In this document: one piece after another, positions 1 through 6,920 of the stretch
Layout: each line of letters begins with the position of its first letter
Numbering within the stretch: the stretch's first letter is position 1
From: CAZKTF01 sp964555565
GTDB taxonomy: Bacteria; Planctomycetota; JAJSAM01; JAKLKS01
Assembly (NCBI GenBank): GCA_964555565.1
Contig: CAZKTF010000147.1
Coordinates: 1 to 8,898, forward strand
Direction of reading: 5' to 3'
Length of the DNA: 8,898 nt
The notes under the pieces: model-generated
Told to the model about the DNA's origin: nothing
The model's database searches: none
What the model saw: only the letters and a program-made list of their open reading frames with translations
Translations under genes and position numbers: made by a program

Positions 1-95
1 GGGCTCATGAATGGAAACTACGACCGGGGTCAGACAATGAGGGGATCCCTCAGGGCGCCGATGGGAGCAGCATGGGAGTGGATTCTGGAGTCGGT

Positions 96-368
96 CTACG
101 ACTCATCGCCATGGCCATGCTCGTCGCGACCTGCGTCCAACTTCCGCAAGGCGCCCCTGATGTGCACGATGTTGATCGCGTCCATGACGGGGCCGAGCAG
201 CCCGAAGAACCCCCCGATCCATGCGAGCCACTCTGGAAAGCCGACGAAACGATGCAGGGCCCACAGCCCACCAGCCAACAGGCACCCGAAGCCAGCTCCG
301 AAGGGCAGCGCCCGCCGTGACTTTCTCAGATTACTTTCGAGCTCCTTTCGACTGACCGCTCTACCCAC
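96..368 (-). CDS. Small two-helix membrane protein, function unknown
   Basis: This 90-residue protein is not of a family I recognise. It has a basic N-terminus (residues 1-20, rich in Arg and Lys) and then two hydrophobic stretches, about 23-42 and 46-69, joined by a short turn containing FPEW. The tail is charged and rich in His, Asp and Glu, ending GHGDES. This predicts a small inner-membrane protein with both ends in the cytoplasm. The chosen start is a GTG that overlaps the end of the upstream gene (the stop TAG lies inside GTGGGTAG), so translation is probably coupled to the 222-residue gene. No strong ribosome site sits directly before it, although GGAG lies about 14 bases upstream. Its overlap with the upstream gene suggests a shared transcript and perhaps a shared job. 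The identity is unknown; the gene call rests on ORF quality, overlap and membrane-like composition. Confidence 0.6.
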   Translation of the reverse strand: MGRAVSRKELESNLRKSRRALPFGAGFGCLLAGGLWALHRFVGFPEWLAWIGGFFGLLGPVMDAINIVHIRGALRKLDAGRDEHGHGDES

Positions 369-1029
369 CCGAGCCGTTCTCCGTCCCCACCGGGAGAACG
401 CCAGAGTCGTAGACGAGCTCCCCTGACCGAGATCGGAACGCCTCCGCCAGGAGCACCCGGGCCTGCCGCCCGACCTCCCGCTCGACCTTCGCGAGGACGC
501 TCTTCCGATGGTCCGCCAGGGCGCGCGGGTCCACGAAGCCGGGCACGGCCCCCGGGGACTTCGACTCGACGGCCTCCAGGAATTGGACCGCCCGCTTGTG
601 GGACAGGGGGCTCTCCTCGATGGTCCGCACGAGCAGCTCGTGCTCCCGCGGGCTCAGTCCGACGACCTTCCCGTCGATCTCGATGGACAGACTGGCCATC
701 CGGACCATCAGCTCCATGCCCCGCGGCTCCGCCGCCGCTTCGACCTTCCCGCGGAGGTACGCCCGCCGCTCCTCGGCCGTCATCGGCCGCACGAACGCGG
801 GGTTGGCCAGCTCAGGGTGCCCCAGGAAGTCCGGGAAGCCGGGGACGTGCGCCCACCTGTCGTAGTCGGGCACGTCCCACTTGTGCTCGTAGTAGTCAGG
901 CATCCCGTTCGAGTCCGGCGCCCGCCGCCGCCTCGGCCCCCGAAGGACCCCCTGGCATGTCCACATCGGCTCATACGACTCGTCCTCGGCAGCCTCATCC
1001 AACCGGAACACCTCGACGAGAACAACCAT
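361..1029 (-). CDS. Hypothetical protein, 222 residues, soluble
   Basis: I do not recognise this family. The start is well supported: ATG with GGAGGGAGCC directly upstream. The sequence is soluble and charged. Residues 1-30 look like a short beta-rich segment (VVLVEVFRLDE). Residues 31-85 are rich in Pro, aromatic and acidic residues (PDYYEHKWDVPDYDRW around 44-59). From about 86 on it is mostly amphipathic helix with many Glu and Arg. Residues 115-140 (IEIDGKVVGLSPREHELL) resemble a small strand-turn-helix unit. No signal peptide, membrane helix or catalytic motif is visible. It lies 233 bases after the KAP NTPase gene on the same strand and overlaps the start of the next small membrane protein by 8 bases. 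Its N-terminus shares the hexapeptide VFRLDE with the Rep protein encoded at 3608-4669, through different codons; I cannot say whether this is meaningful. Confidence 0.7.
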   Translation of the reverse strand: MVVLVEVFRLDEAAEDESYEPMWTCQGVLRGPRRRRAPDSNGMPDYYEHKWDVPDYDRWAHVPGFPDFLGHPELANPAFVRPMTAEERRAYLRGKVEAAAEPRGMELMVRMASLSIEIDGKVVGLSPREHELLVRTIEESPLSHKRAVQFLEAVESKSPGAVPGFVDPRALADHRKSVLAKVEREVGRQARVLLAEAFRSRSGELVYDSGVLPVGTENGSGG

Positions 1030-1262
1030 GGCTCCCTCCAGATCCCCCGGGTTCTCCGGCTTAGCGGCAACATCGGATCATCCCCCGCGCAGAGGACATC
1101 CGCTCCAGACGAATGGCGGGCCTCAGACGCCGGCGCGTCTCGCCACGCCGCGGTCCCCAGAAGGCGCGGGAAGAACCGTAAGCGACCGCACTTTCCCGGC
1201 TGCGTTGGCAGGCCCCAGACTCGCGCGGGTTCACCGCCCCCGATCCTCGGCCTTCTGCCCTA
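1030..1262. other. Intergenic gap between KAP NTPase and 222-residue gene
   Basis: No convincing gene lies in these 233 bases. They contain one short inverted repeat, AGACGC/GCGTCT with a four-base loop at 1125-1140, lacking the T-run of an intrinsic terminator. I see no clear promoter for the downstream gene. Open frames on the plus strand here are antisense extensions with compositionally biased translations. Confidence 0.5.
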
Positions 1263-3506
1263 TCAGGATCCGCGGAACACCCGCACCGCTTCTCGGTCTC
1301 GCTCCGACAGCGACGAGAGTTCGACATCCTGGACAACGGTCCGGAGCACCCCCAAGTCGCACAGCTTGCCAAGCGCCTCCACATCCACGCGCCATTCCGA
1401 CCCTGTCGGCAGCCCGGTCGTTTCATAGGACTCCGCAAGGACCGCGAACGCCGAGATCAGCGCGACCGCGCCGGGAATCGATTGAGCCGTTTCGACCGCC
1501 CAAGCCGTCGCCCCTGTTGAGTCCCCCCAGAGAACCCACGCATTCACCAGGGCGCGCAGCGCCGGATGCGGGAGAAGCTTCCCCCCCGCGGCCATCTCGT
1601 TTGCCTTAGCCGCGACAGCGCTACGGACGCGGTCCAAGTCCGCGACGTCCAGAACGAACCGGTCTGGATGTCGCTGCCGTTGCGCGTCGTCGCCCTCCAC
1701 CCGCAGCAACTCGACCACCCATTCGGGACTGTCCGTCAGCCGGATCGTGTCGCAAAGCGTGTCGGCGTGAGCGCCCGATGGCACGATCTCCTTCAGCAGC
1801 CAGTGGAGCAGATGGAGAACCGTCCAGCCGAAAGGGGCCTCCAGCGCGTGCTTCGGAGGAGCTGGGTGTCGTTGCACTACGCTGAAGACCACGGCCAAGA
1901 ATGAGGCGACATGACCCGCCGCAAGCTCCCTCCGCTCCCGCACGGCCTTCTGGAGCACTTTCTCTAGAACACCTCGCCTAGCGTAGCCCACCAGTTGCGT
2001 CTCAACCCACCGGGTGTCGCCTCCGCGGCGGAGGAGTCCGGCAACATCAGAATCCGGAACGTCAGCGACAGGGATCCCCAGCACGAAGTACCGCCCAAAG
2101 TAATCGGGATGGCACGCCCGCTTCTCAGTGGCCCACTCCGCCACCGAAGCGTCGCCGAACTCCTCATTGTCAGTCACCGTGCGGATGGGCGGGAAGACCA
2201 CCCTGAGGATCTCCCTGACGACCGGCCGACTTCCCTCGACGGTGTCCTGCAACACCTTCTCCAGGGCGGTCCGCACCCGTTCCTTCTTCTCCCGATCGCG
2301 GCTCATGGGACCGGGGCGCCCGGTCACGACCGCGAAGTTCTGAAGAACCCACTCATGCACATGTGGTATGTGGTATCGCATTACTTCGAGGGCGACGAGA
2401 TCCGCTTCGTTGACTTCGTATCGTCCGCCGCTCTTGTGGAGGTCCCGTAGCACCTGAAGCCTGTTCGAGAATCGGTAGACCGCGCGCAGCGTGTCGAAAA
2501 GACCACGGATGCCAGAGTGATAGACCTCATCCCAGTGCGATCGCCCCTTGTAGGGCTCGGGTGCCCGCAAGCCCACAGCATGCTCGATGCAGGAATCAAG
2601 CACCTCGTTGATTTGCGATTGCTCAACCACGGGTACGTCCAGCTGCAAATGAACGACCTTGTCGATGAGGGTGTCGGCCGCCTTCGTCTTGTAGAAGGCG
2701 CGCAGGCCAGTCGCTACGTGCTCTCGTTCGAAGACTAGCAGGTACACGACGTTTGGGAAGTCGGCGTTGGCCTTCACCAGCTGGAAGACGCAGGCAATGT
2801 CCTTCGGGGGCAGGCGGTCAATGTCGTCGATGATGATCAGGAGTCCGGGTCGTATGTTCTGAAGAGCTCCTCTTATGTCGCGACGGACGCTCTCCATGGA
2901 GGGCGTCCCAAGCCCAGCCCATCGCTCGACGAAAGCGGCGACGCGATCCAGAAGCGTCACAAGGACGGACAGAAGAGTCATGGTAACGGCGAGGATCGTC
3001 AACGACGCCCGAACCCACGGAGTGTCCGTGCTGAGACCGACAAGACCAAGCAAGAGCCCGAGGGACGCCAGGAGCGCGGAGTCACGAGCTCTCAACACAT
3101 CCGCGATGCGCAGCGCAGAGCCGAGAAGTCGCAGCTTATCGGCGATCCTGCGAAGCTTGTTGCCCTCATCCAGGGTGCCCAGTTGTTCCGCGATCACCCG
3201 GAAGAACGCCTTGAACACTTGGTTCTGACTGGACCACTGCCACGGAGCGAACTCAACCACGGTCGGCGGCGAGTTCTCCAACGCGAGGGCATCCAGCGCC
3301 ATGTTCTTGATCGAGGACTTCCCAGTCCCCCATGGACCGCACAGTCCGATGACAAGGCTCTCTGTTCCGCCCCAAGATGCAATCGCCGCCGCCAGCTTCT
3401 CCGCGAAGGGAGCGCGGCCAAGCCGGTCTTCTGCTCGGGACCGGATGGCGCTGTCGGACGACAACTGAAGCGAGGGCTGGGGGCTCTTCGTCGCTGCACG
3501 ATCCAT
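1263..3506 (-). CDS. KAP-family P-loop NTPase with membrane insertion
   Basis: This 747-residue protein is a KAP-type P-loop NTPase, a STAND-related ATPase class in which two membrane helices are inserted in the nucleotide-binding domain. The Walker A motif is GPWGTGKSS at 57-65, followed by the family-typical FAPWQW at 86-91. A hydrophobic pair spans about 144-187 (LLASLGLLLGLVGL and ASLTILAVTMTLLSVLVTLL). The Walker B strand with acidic residues is LLIIIDDIDR at 222-231, and a sensor-like VVYLLVFEREHVATGL follows at 253-268. The remaining 450 residues are mostly helical and carry no domain I can name. Known KAP proteins include animal Kidins220/ARMS and phage-exclusion protein PifA of plasmid F, so membrane-associated signalling or anti-phage activity is plausible, but this is inference. 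The start ATG has GGAGG eight bases upstream. It lies 102 bases after the Rep gene on the same strand, which suggests it is cargo of the same replicon. Confidence 0.9.
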   Translation of the reverse strand: MDRAATKSPQPSLQLSSDSAIRSRAEDRLGRAPFAEKLAAAIASWGGTESLVIGLCGPWGTGKSSIKNMALDALALENSPPTVVEFAPWQWSSQNQVFKAFFRVIAEQLGTLDEGNKLRRIADKLRLLGSALRIADVLRARDSALLASLGLLLGLVGLSTDTPWVRASLTILAVTMTLLSVLVTLLDRVAAFVERWAGLGTPSMESVRRDIRGALQNIRPGLLIIIDDIDRLPPKDIACVFQLVKANADFPNVVYLLVFEREHVATGLRAFYKTKAADTLIDKVVHLQLDVPVVEQSQINEVLDSCIEHAVGLRAPEPYKGRSHWDEVYHSGIRGLFDTLRAVYRFSNRLQVLRDLHKSGGRYEVNEADLVALEVMRYHIPHVHEWVLQNFAVVTGRPGPMSRDREKKERVRTALEKVLQDTVEGSRPVVREILRVVFPPIRTVTDNEEFGDASVAEWATEKRACHPDYFGRYFVLGIPVADVPDSDVAGLLRRGGDTRWVETQLVGYARRGVLEKVLQKAVRERRELAAGHVASFLAVVFSVVQRHPAPPKHALEAPFGWTVLHLLHWLLKEIVPSGAHADTLCDTIRLTDSPEWVVELLRVEGDDAQRQRHPDRFVLDVADLDRVRSAVAAKANEMAAGGKLLPHPALRALVNAWVLWGDSTGATAWAVETAQSIPGAVALISAFAVLAESYETTGLPTGSEWRVDVEALGKLCDLGVLRTVVQDVELSSLSERDREAVRVFRGS

Positions 3507-3607
3507 CGCCCGGTCCTCCGTACGAGCCTCCGCGCCCTGTCGCGAACGCGCCCCGCGCTAGTTGCCAGCGGAGGAATACATGACCACGAGTGTATCGGCC
3601 CCTCGGC
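3507..3607 (-). promoter_or_regulatory. Rep-KAP spacer with ribosome site
   Basis: The minus strand has GGAGG at eight bases before the KAP start codon, which fixes that start. The rest of the spacer includes a slightly A/T-richer patch (CATGTATTCC on the minus strand, about 3570-3582), but no promoter is clear enough to call. Read-through from the Rep gene is equally possible. Confidence 0.4.
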
Positions 3608-4669
3608 CTAGCCTGGACGGTGCTTCCATCCCATAGCGCTCCAGTCGACCCACCGGGGCCCGGTGGCGAAGGCCTGGAGGTCCTCGGAGTTGACCCAGGT
3701 GCGGAACCAGTCCTCCTCGAACAGGTGGGGGTCGTAGGGCTCCTCGCAGCAGGGGCACAGTAGGCGACCGGGGTCCTCGTCGTGGGCGCGGACGCCGCCG
3801 AAGGGCTGGACCATGCGGCGTCCGGCGAGGGCGGATGCGACGGCGAGGAGGGCCTCCCCGGGAAGCTCCCAGGGTTTGGCGACGTACTTGATCCCCTCGC
3901 GGAGGAGCCCGGCTCGGGAGCGGTCCGTGATGGCCCGCTTCACGTCGGGCCGGTGTCGGGCGCCGGTCAGCCGCTCCCACTCTGCGGACAGGTCCTCGAA
4001 GTCCACCCAGGGGAGGTCGCAGACGACGTGGAGGTGGGGATGGTACCCGTGCTCCGCGGACCAGGTGACCTCCAGGGACCAGAGGCCCCGGGTCCCCTTC
4101 GGCCAGACCCTCCGCCGCCGCAGCTCCCGGAACCCGCCCAGGAGGAGCCCCAGGGCGGCCTCCAGGGACTCCGGGGACCGCGCGTTAGGGACCGTGAGGG
4201 TGACGAGGGCGGGGTGCCGGAAGGCCGCCACGTCGCGCGCGTAGCGCCTCTGGACGTGGGCCGCCCGGCGCCGCGAGCACTTCGTGCAGACCCGCCGGTT
4301 GCAGGAGTCAATGACGGGCCCGCGGGCGCCGCAGGGCTTGTGCTCCCAGATGACGGCCCGCTTCCCGCACAGGCGGGCCGACTCCAGGTCCCGGCGCCCC
4401 CTCGTCTCGTCGAGCCGGAAGACGGCGATACGGCCACGGCCGGTGACCCCGGGCCTGCGCTTGTACGGTTGCTTACGAGTATCAAGTCCCTTGGAGGCAA
4501 CGGCGACGGTTGCAAGAACCGCCGTGCCAGGGCCACCGGCCCCGTCGTGGCGTTCGCTTCCGCCGAGGCTAGGACCACTTCGCCCAGAGCTGCTCTCCGC
4601 ACCCGCGGCACTTGATGCGGACAGCGGGCCCCGCGAAGGTTGGGATTGCGTCGTCTCCGGGGACCTCAC
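3608..4669 (-). CDS. HUH rolling-circle replication initiator (Rep)
   Basis: A plasmid- or virus-type Rep protein that would nick the double-strand origin and stay joined to the 5' end through a tyrosine. Three family motifs appear in the expected order: motif 1 as LVTLTV (about 155-160), motif 2 as HPHLHVV (the metal-binding HUH pair is His212 and His214), and motif 3 as YVAK (nucleophile Tyr262, with Lys265). One tyrosine in motif 3 fits the single-tyrosine Rep class. Before the nuclease lies a Cys-rich finger with Cys101, 113, 123, 128 and 131, and a second Cys cluster (CPCC, 305-308) lies near the C-terminus. The first 95 residues are Ser/Gly/Arg-rich. The only usable start I find is a GTG that makes the gene overlap the end of the preceding membrane protein gene by 101 bases; no ATG, GTG or TTG follows in frame before the finger. 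So the true N-terminus is uncertain, while the catalytic core is not. Confidence 0.88.
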   Translation of the reverse strand: MRSPETTQSQPSRGPLSASSAAGAESSSGRSGPSLGGSERHDGAGGPGTAVLATVAVASKGLDTRKQPYKRRPGVTGRGRIAVFRLDETRGRRDLESARLCGKRAVIWEHKPCGARGPVIDSCNRRVCTKCSRRRAAHVQRRYARDVAAFRHPALVTLTVPNARSPESLEAALGLLLGGFRELRRRRVWPKGTRGLWSLEVTWSAEHGYHPHLHVVCDLPWVDFEDLSAEWERLTGARHRPDVKRAITDRSRAGLLREGIKYVAKPWELPGEALLAVASALAGRRMVQPFGGVRAHDEDPGRLLCPCCEEPYDPHLFEEDWFRTWVNSEDLQAFATGPRWVDWSAMGWKHRPG

Positions 4670-4931
4670 CGCACACCCCGCAGGGCGTGCGCCTCAGGCG
4701 ACGGAGAGTCCGCGAGTTCCGGATGCGGCTGAAGACCTGCATCTCCAGGACGAGGAGCGCCATCCCGGCCATGACCACGACCCAGAAGACCCGCTTGAAA
4801 GCCCATCCCCCAAGGGCTGCTACCACGAGGGCGACGAGCGCAGAGCCGCCTGCGAACACCAGCAGAAAGAGCAGGTAGCCAAGGATGCTGGACCCCTTCT
4901 CGCCCGCCCGATCGGAGCGATGCCCTACCAA
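4569..4931 (-). CDS. Small membrane protein with C-terminal zinc ribbon
   Basis: This 120-residue protein has two predicted membrane helices, about 15-40 (ILGYLLFLLVFAGGSALVALVVAAL) and 46-65 (KRVFWVVVMAGMALLVLEM). A short basic linker follows (RIRNSRTLRRLRR, 69-81), then a zinc ribbon made by CGVC (Cys84, Cys87) and CRGC (Cys108, Cys111), ending in AKWS. Treble-clef or ribbon domains of this form usually bind nucleic acid or mediate protein contacts, so it might tether DNA or the Rep complex to the membrane; that is inference. The start is uncertain: the best candidate is a TTG before GHRSDRAGEKG, and no ATG is in frame upstream before a stop. It precedes the Rep gene on the same strand and overlaps its predicted start by 101 bases. 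I do not recognise a named family. Confidence 0.7.
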   Translation of the reverse strand: MVGHRSDRAGEKGSSILGYLLFLLVFAGGSALVALVVAALGGWAFKRVFWVVVMAGMALLVLEMQVFSRIRNSRTLRRLRRTPCGVCGEVPGDDAIPTFAGPAVRIKCRGCGEQLWAKWS

Positions 4932-4993
4932 GCGATGTGTCCCGAGAGCATGAGGCCCAGTCTACCGGCGGCCGGACAGTCGCTCGGAAGCCC

Positions 4994-5029
4994 GCCGCGG
5001 GCCGGGCCTGGCGGCCCTTGGCCCGCGGC
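4994..5029. repeat. Strong nested inverted repeat, candidate Rep origin
   Basis: GCCGCGGGCC (4994-5003) pairs perfectly with GGCCCGCGGC (5020-5029). Inside it GGGCC (5004-5008) pairs with GGCCC (5013-5017) around a TGGC loop. The result is a nearly continuous 15-base-pair stem with only a two-base TT bulge. There is no T-run on either strand, so an intrinsic terminator is unlikely. It sits upstream of the membrane-protein/Rep pair, a usual place for a cruciform-extruding nick site of a rolling-circle origin. Transcription attenuation is an alternative. Confidence 0.5.
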
Positions 5030-5043
5030 AACGCCGAGGGCGC

Positions 5044-5063
5044 ACCGAGGCCGACCGAGGCCG
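5044..5063. repeat. Tandem 10-base direct repeat beside the hairpin
   Basis: ACCGAGGCCG occurs twice in perfect tandem. A degenerate copy (GCCGAGGGCG) lies just before it at about 5033-5042. The arrangement, 14 bases from the hairpin, is iteron-like and could be the binding site of Rep or the XRE regulator. With only two exact copies in a GC-rich sequence, chance is possible. Confidence 0.35.
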
Positions 5064-5099
5064 CAGAGCCCGCAGCAGGGCCATCCGGCGGGCCGTCCG

Positions 5100-5299
5100 T
5101 CAACCGACAACGCCCAGCTCCCGGAGGTCATGGAAGACCGCCCGCACTTCGGGCGGCGGGAACAGGCAGAGTTCCCGGAACCGGCGGATGAAGGGGTACC
5201 AACCCTCCGCAGAGTCGAAGCGGGCCCGGCGCTTGGGCTTGCGCCCGATCCAGCCCCCTCGCCCCGCGGAACCTCGGGGAACGCCGGGGACCAGCGCGG
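5100..5299 (-). other. Coding-like open stretch without a start codon
   Basis: Directly after the XRE stop, a different minus-strand frame stays open to a TGA at 5100-5102. Its translation has natural protein composition near the end: FDSAEGWYPFIRRFRELC, followed closely by FPPPEVRAVFHDLRELG. This is unlike the Arg/Pro/Gly-rich shadow frames elsewhere. No ATG, GTG or TTG opens it downstream of the XRE gene. It may be a small gene with an unusual start, a gene remnant, or a C-terminal extension of the XRE protein separated by a frameshift. Confidence 0.35.
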
Positions 5300-5527
5300 T
5301 CAGACGTTCCGGAGGAGATCCCCGGGATCGACTCTCAACGCCCTGGCGATCTTGACGATGTCGTGGAACGCCAAGTTCCGCTCGGCCCTCTCGACGGAGC
5401 CCCAGTAGTTGTAGTGGATGCCTGCGCGGCGGGCAGCCTCCCGCTGGGAGAGGCCGAGCTCCTCGCGCCGCGTGCGGACCCTCATGGCGAACTTCTTGAG
5501 CGATGCCGTTTTCACGGCGCGGGACAC
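5300..5527 (-). CDS. XRE-family helix-turn-helix regulator
   Basis: A 75-residue DNA-binding protein made of little more than a Cro/C1-type helix-turn-helix. The core runs from about residue 15 to 72: VRTRREELGLSQREAARRAG gives helices 1 to 3 (helix-turn-helix about 26-46), HYNYWGSVERAERN contains the recognition helix and the conserved E.GxRN-like turn, and FHDIVKIARALRVDPGDLL is the closing helix pair with the typical DPxxLL end. Such proteins repress phage or plasmid promoters, often their own and that of the replication gene. It lies upstream of the Rep operon and downstream of the insertion sequence, so copy-number or lysogeny-type control of Rep is a reasonable inference. The start is uncertain: GTG at 5527 has no ribosome site; another GTG four codons in and an ATG at residue 15 are alternatives that keep the domain. 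Confidence 0.85.
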   Translation of the reverse strand: MSRAVKTASLKKFAMRVRTRREELGLSQREAARRAGIHYNYWGSVERAERNLAFHDIVKIARALRVDPGDLLRNV

Positions 5528-5608
5528 TACGGATGTACCGGCCCAGCGAGCGATGGACAGGCAGGGAGGGCATGGCTGGAGGGTGGACGGTGACGGTTCG
5601 CACGGGCT
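5528..5608. other. Upstream region of the XRE gene, interrupted by the IS
   Basis: About 80 bases separate the XRE start from the left end of the insertion sequence. No clear promoter is visible; the minus strand has GGTACATCCGTAG immediately before the GTG start, which could be a weak -10 for a very short leader. The insertion sequence has probably replaced the native upstream context, so XRE expression may now depend on the element. Confidence 0.35.
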
Positions 5609-5641
5609 GTAGTCGGACTACGGGCAGAAGGCGGGCGCGTC
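5609..5641 (+). repeat. Left imperfect terminal inverted repeat of the IS
   Basis: Pairs imperfectly with 6921-6952. The shared parts are GTAG-CG at the outer tip and GGCGCGTC at the inner end, with a one-base length difference. The outer 13 bases, GTAGTCGGACTAC, are also a palindrome in themselves, which the right end is not. Confidence 0.4.
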
Positions 5642-5682
5642 GGAAGGTGCTCGCCCTCGGCCGGGTGGTATGAAGGAGCCGT

Positions 5683-6825
5683 CTACGCAGCGTGGCGGAG
5701 ACGAAGGACGGGCAGTGCGCGGTCGTCCTCGAGGTAGCGGACGCGGAGTACTGCGCGCGTCGGCGGAAGCCGGAATGGTCGGGTCCGCCCCGCGTGGACC
5801 TCCTCGGGAGTGCGGTTCCCCAGACCCTGGTGGGGCCGCTCGGCGTTGTACCACTTCGCGTATCTCGCGAGGTCGGCCCCGATCGCGCGGAGCGGCCGGT
5901 AGAGGAAGAGGCCGCCCGCGTACTCGTTCTTGAGGCTCCGCCAGAATCGCTCGATGAGGGCGATCGAGCCCGATTGGCCGATGGCCCCGTAGCGGCGGCG
6001 GATGCCGCGGCGCCGGAGGGCCCGCGTGAAGGCCAGCGAGGTGAACTGCCTCCCGTGGTCGGTCACCACCCAGTCCGGGATGCCGGCCGCGCGGACCGCC
6101 TCGCGCAGCAGCCGCACCGCGAAGGCGGCCGTCGGTTCGCCGGGGACCGCGCCGATCGCCAGGACCCTCCGCGAGAAGGCGTCGATGACGGCCCCGACCC
6201 GGACGGAGCGGAGGGGGCCGCCCACCCGCGTGAAGTCGAGGAGCCAGACGTGGCCGGGGTGCCTGGAGATGAGCGGTCCACGGCCGGGCCGCTCGACCCG
6301 GGCGCGCCGGTTCGGGCGGTACGGCTGGCGGAGGATTCGCTGGACGCTCGTGCGGGAGGCCGCGAGTCCTATGCGGGTGAGGATTCCCGCCACGCGCCGC
6401 GTCTCCCAGCGCGGCCATTCCCCCTTCAGGCGATGGACGAGTTTGGCGACGAGGTCGGGGAGCGCGTTCCCGGGGCGCTGGAGCTGGACGAGCCGGCCCC
6501 GGCCGGACGCGACATCGCCGTGCCAGTGAATCACCGTCTGCGCGGAGAGCACGAACGCCCGGGCCGTGGCGCGGACCGAGCGGCCGTGTCGGGCCTGGTG
6601 CCAGAGGATCCAGAGCCGCTCGAAGGGCCTGTAGCGGGGACGGCGCCGGGGATCGAGCCGGCGGAGGCGCGTCCGCAGGAGGTCTTTCTCCTCCCGCAGG
6701 CGCTGCAGGGCCTCACGGAGGACTCCGTCCTCCGCTCGCAGGGGTCGGCGCCGGGCGGTCTCGGAGCGCCAGCGGTCGTGCGCGACGGCGGTCCAGCGGG
6801 CGATGAGGAGGAGGGCGTGGGTCAT
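5683..6825 (-). CDS. DDE transposase, integrase-core (IS481/IS3-like)
   Basis: This 380-residue protein moves its insertion sequence by cut and join chemistry at the element ends. An N-terminal region has a helical, Arg/Glu-rich segment (about 35-60) and a helix-turn-helix-like part (SVRATARAFVLSAQTVIHWH, 83-102). The retroviral-integrase fold follows with the three catalytic acids: Asp197 in WLLDFTR, Asp256 in VVTDHGRQF, and Glu292 in LIERFWRSLKNEY. The last two are 35 residues apart, the D(35)E spacing of the rve family. The typical closing motif AKWYNAERPHQGLGNRTPEE lies at 323-342. I chose the ATG at 6825: the frame is open to a GTG at 6942, but that extension is Arg/Pro/Gly-rich, has no domain features and runs into the terminal repeat. 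The gene looks intact, with no frameshift, so the element may still be active. The family label is by resemblance. Confidence 0.88.
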   Translation of the reverse strand: MTHALLLIARWTAVAHDRWRSETARRRPLRAEDGVLREALQRLREEKDLLRTRLRRLDPRRRPRYRPFERLWILWHQARHGRSVRATARAFVLSAQTVIHWHGDVASGRGRLVQLQRPGNALPDLVAKLVHRLKGEWPRWETRRVAGILTRIGLAASRTSVQRILRQPYRPNRRARVERPGRGPLISRHPGHVWLLDFTRVGGPLRSVRVGAVIDAFSRRVLAIGAVPGEPTAAFAVRLLREAVRAAGIPDWVVTDHGRQFTSLAFTRALRRRGIRRRYGAIGQSGSIALIERFWRSLKNEYAGGLFLYRPLRAIGADLARYAKWYNAERPHQGLGNRTPEEVHAGRTRPFRLPPTRAVLRVRYLEDDRALPVLRLRHAA

Positions 6826-6920
6826 GGGACTGCGGAGGGTAGCGCGCCGGCCTGCCGACGGACGCAGGCGCGCAGGACACGTGCCTGGGGTGCCTGGCGC
6901 CGACGTGCGGTTCCCGGGAA

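Larger units (their letters stand above)
4932..5299. other. Gene-poor region between XRE regulator and Rep operon
   Basis: No gene with a clear start lies in these 368 bases. They hold a very stable hairpin (4994-5029), a tandem 10-base repeat (5044-5063) and, on the minus strand at 5100-5299, a coding-like open stretch. Each is listed separately. This is where one would expect the replication origin or the control region of the Rep gene. Confidence 0.5.

Noticed and set aside
38..52. TGAGGG/CCCTCA inverted repeat after the first small membrane gene
   Set aside because: Arms of six bases with a three-base loop and no T-run; too weak for a terminator call.
508..1428. A 306-residue plus-strand open frame
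   Set aside because: Antisense to the 222-residue gene and the end of the KAP gene, compositionally biased, with no recognisable domain.
4666..5103. A 145-residue minus-strand frame starting at a TTG overlapping the preceding stop
   Set aside because: The first part is low complexity and the second part is a shadow of the membrane/zinc-ribbon gene, which has the better features.
5100..5603. A 167-residue minus-strand frame beginning upstream of the XRE gene
   Set aside because: Its first two-thirds is a shadow of the XRE gene in another frame. Only the last part, 5100-5299, looks coding and is listed on its own.
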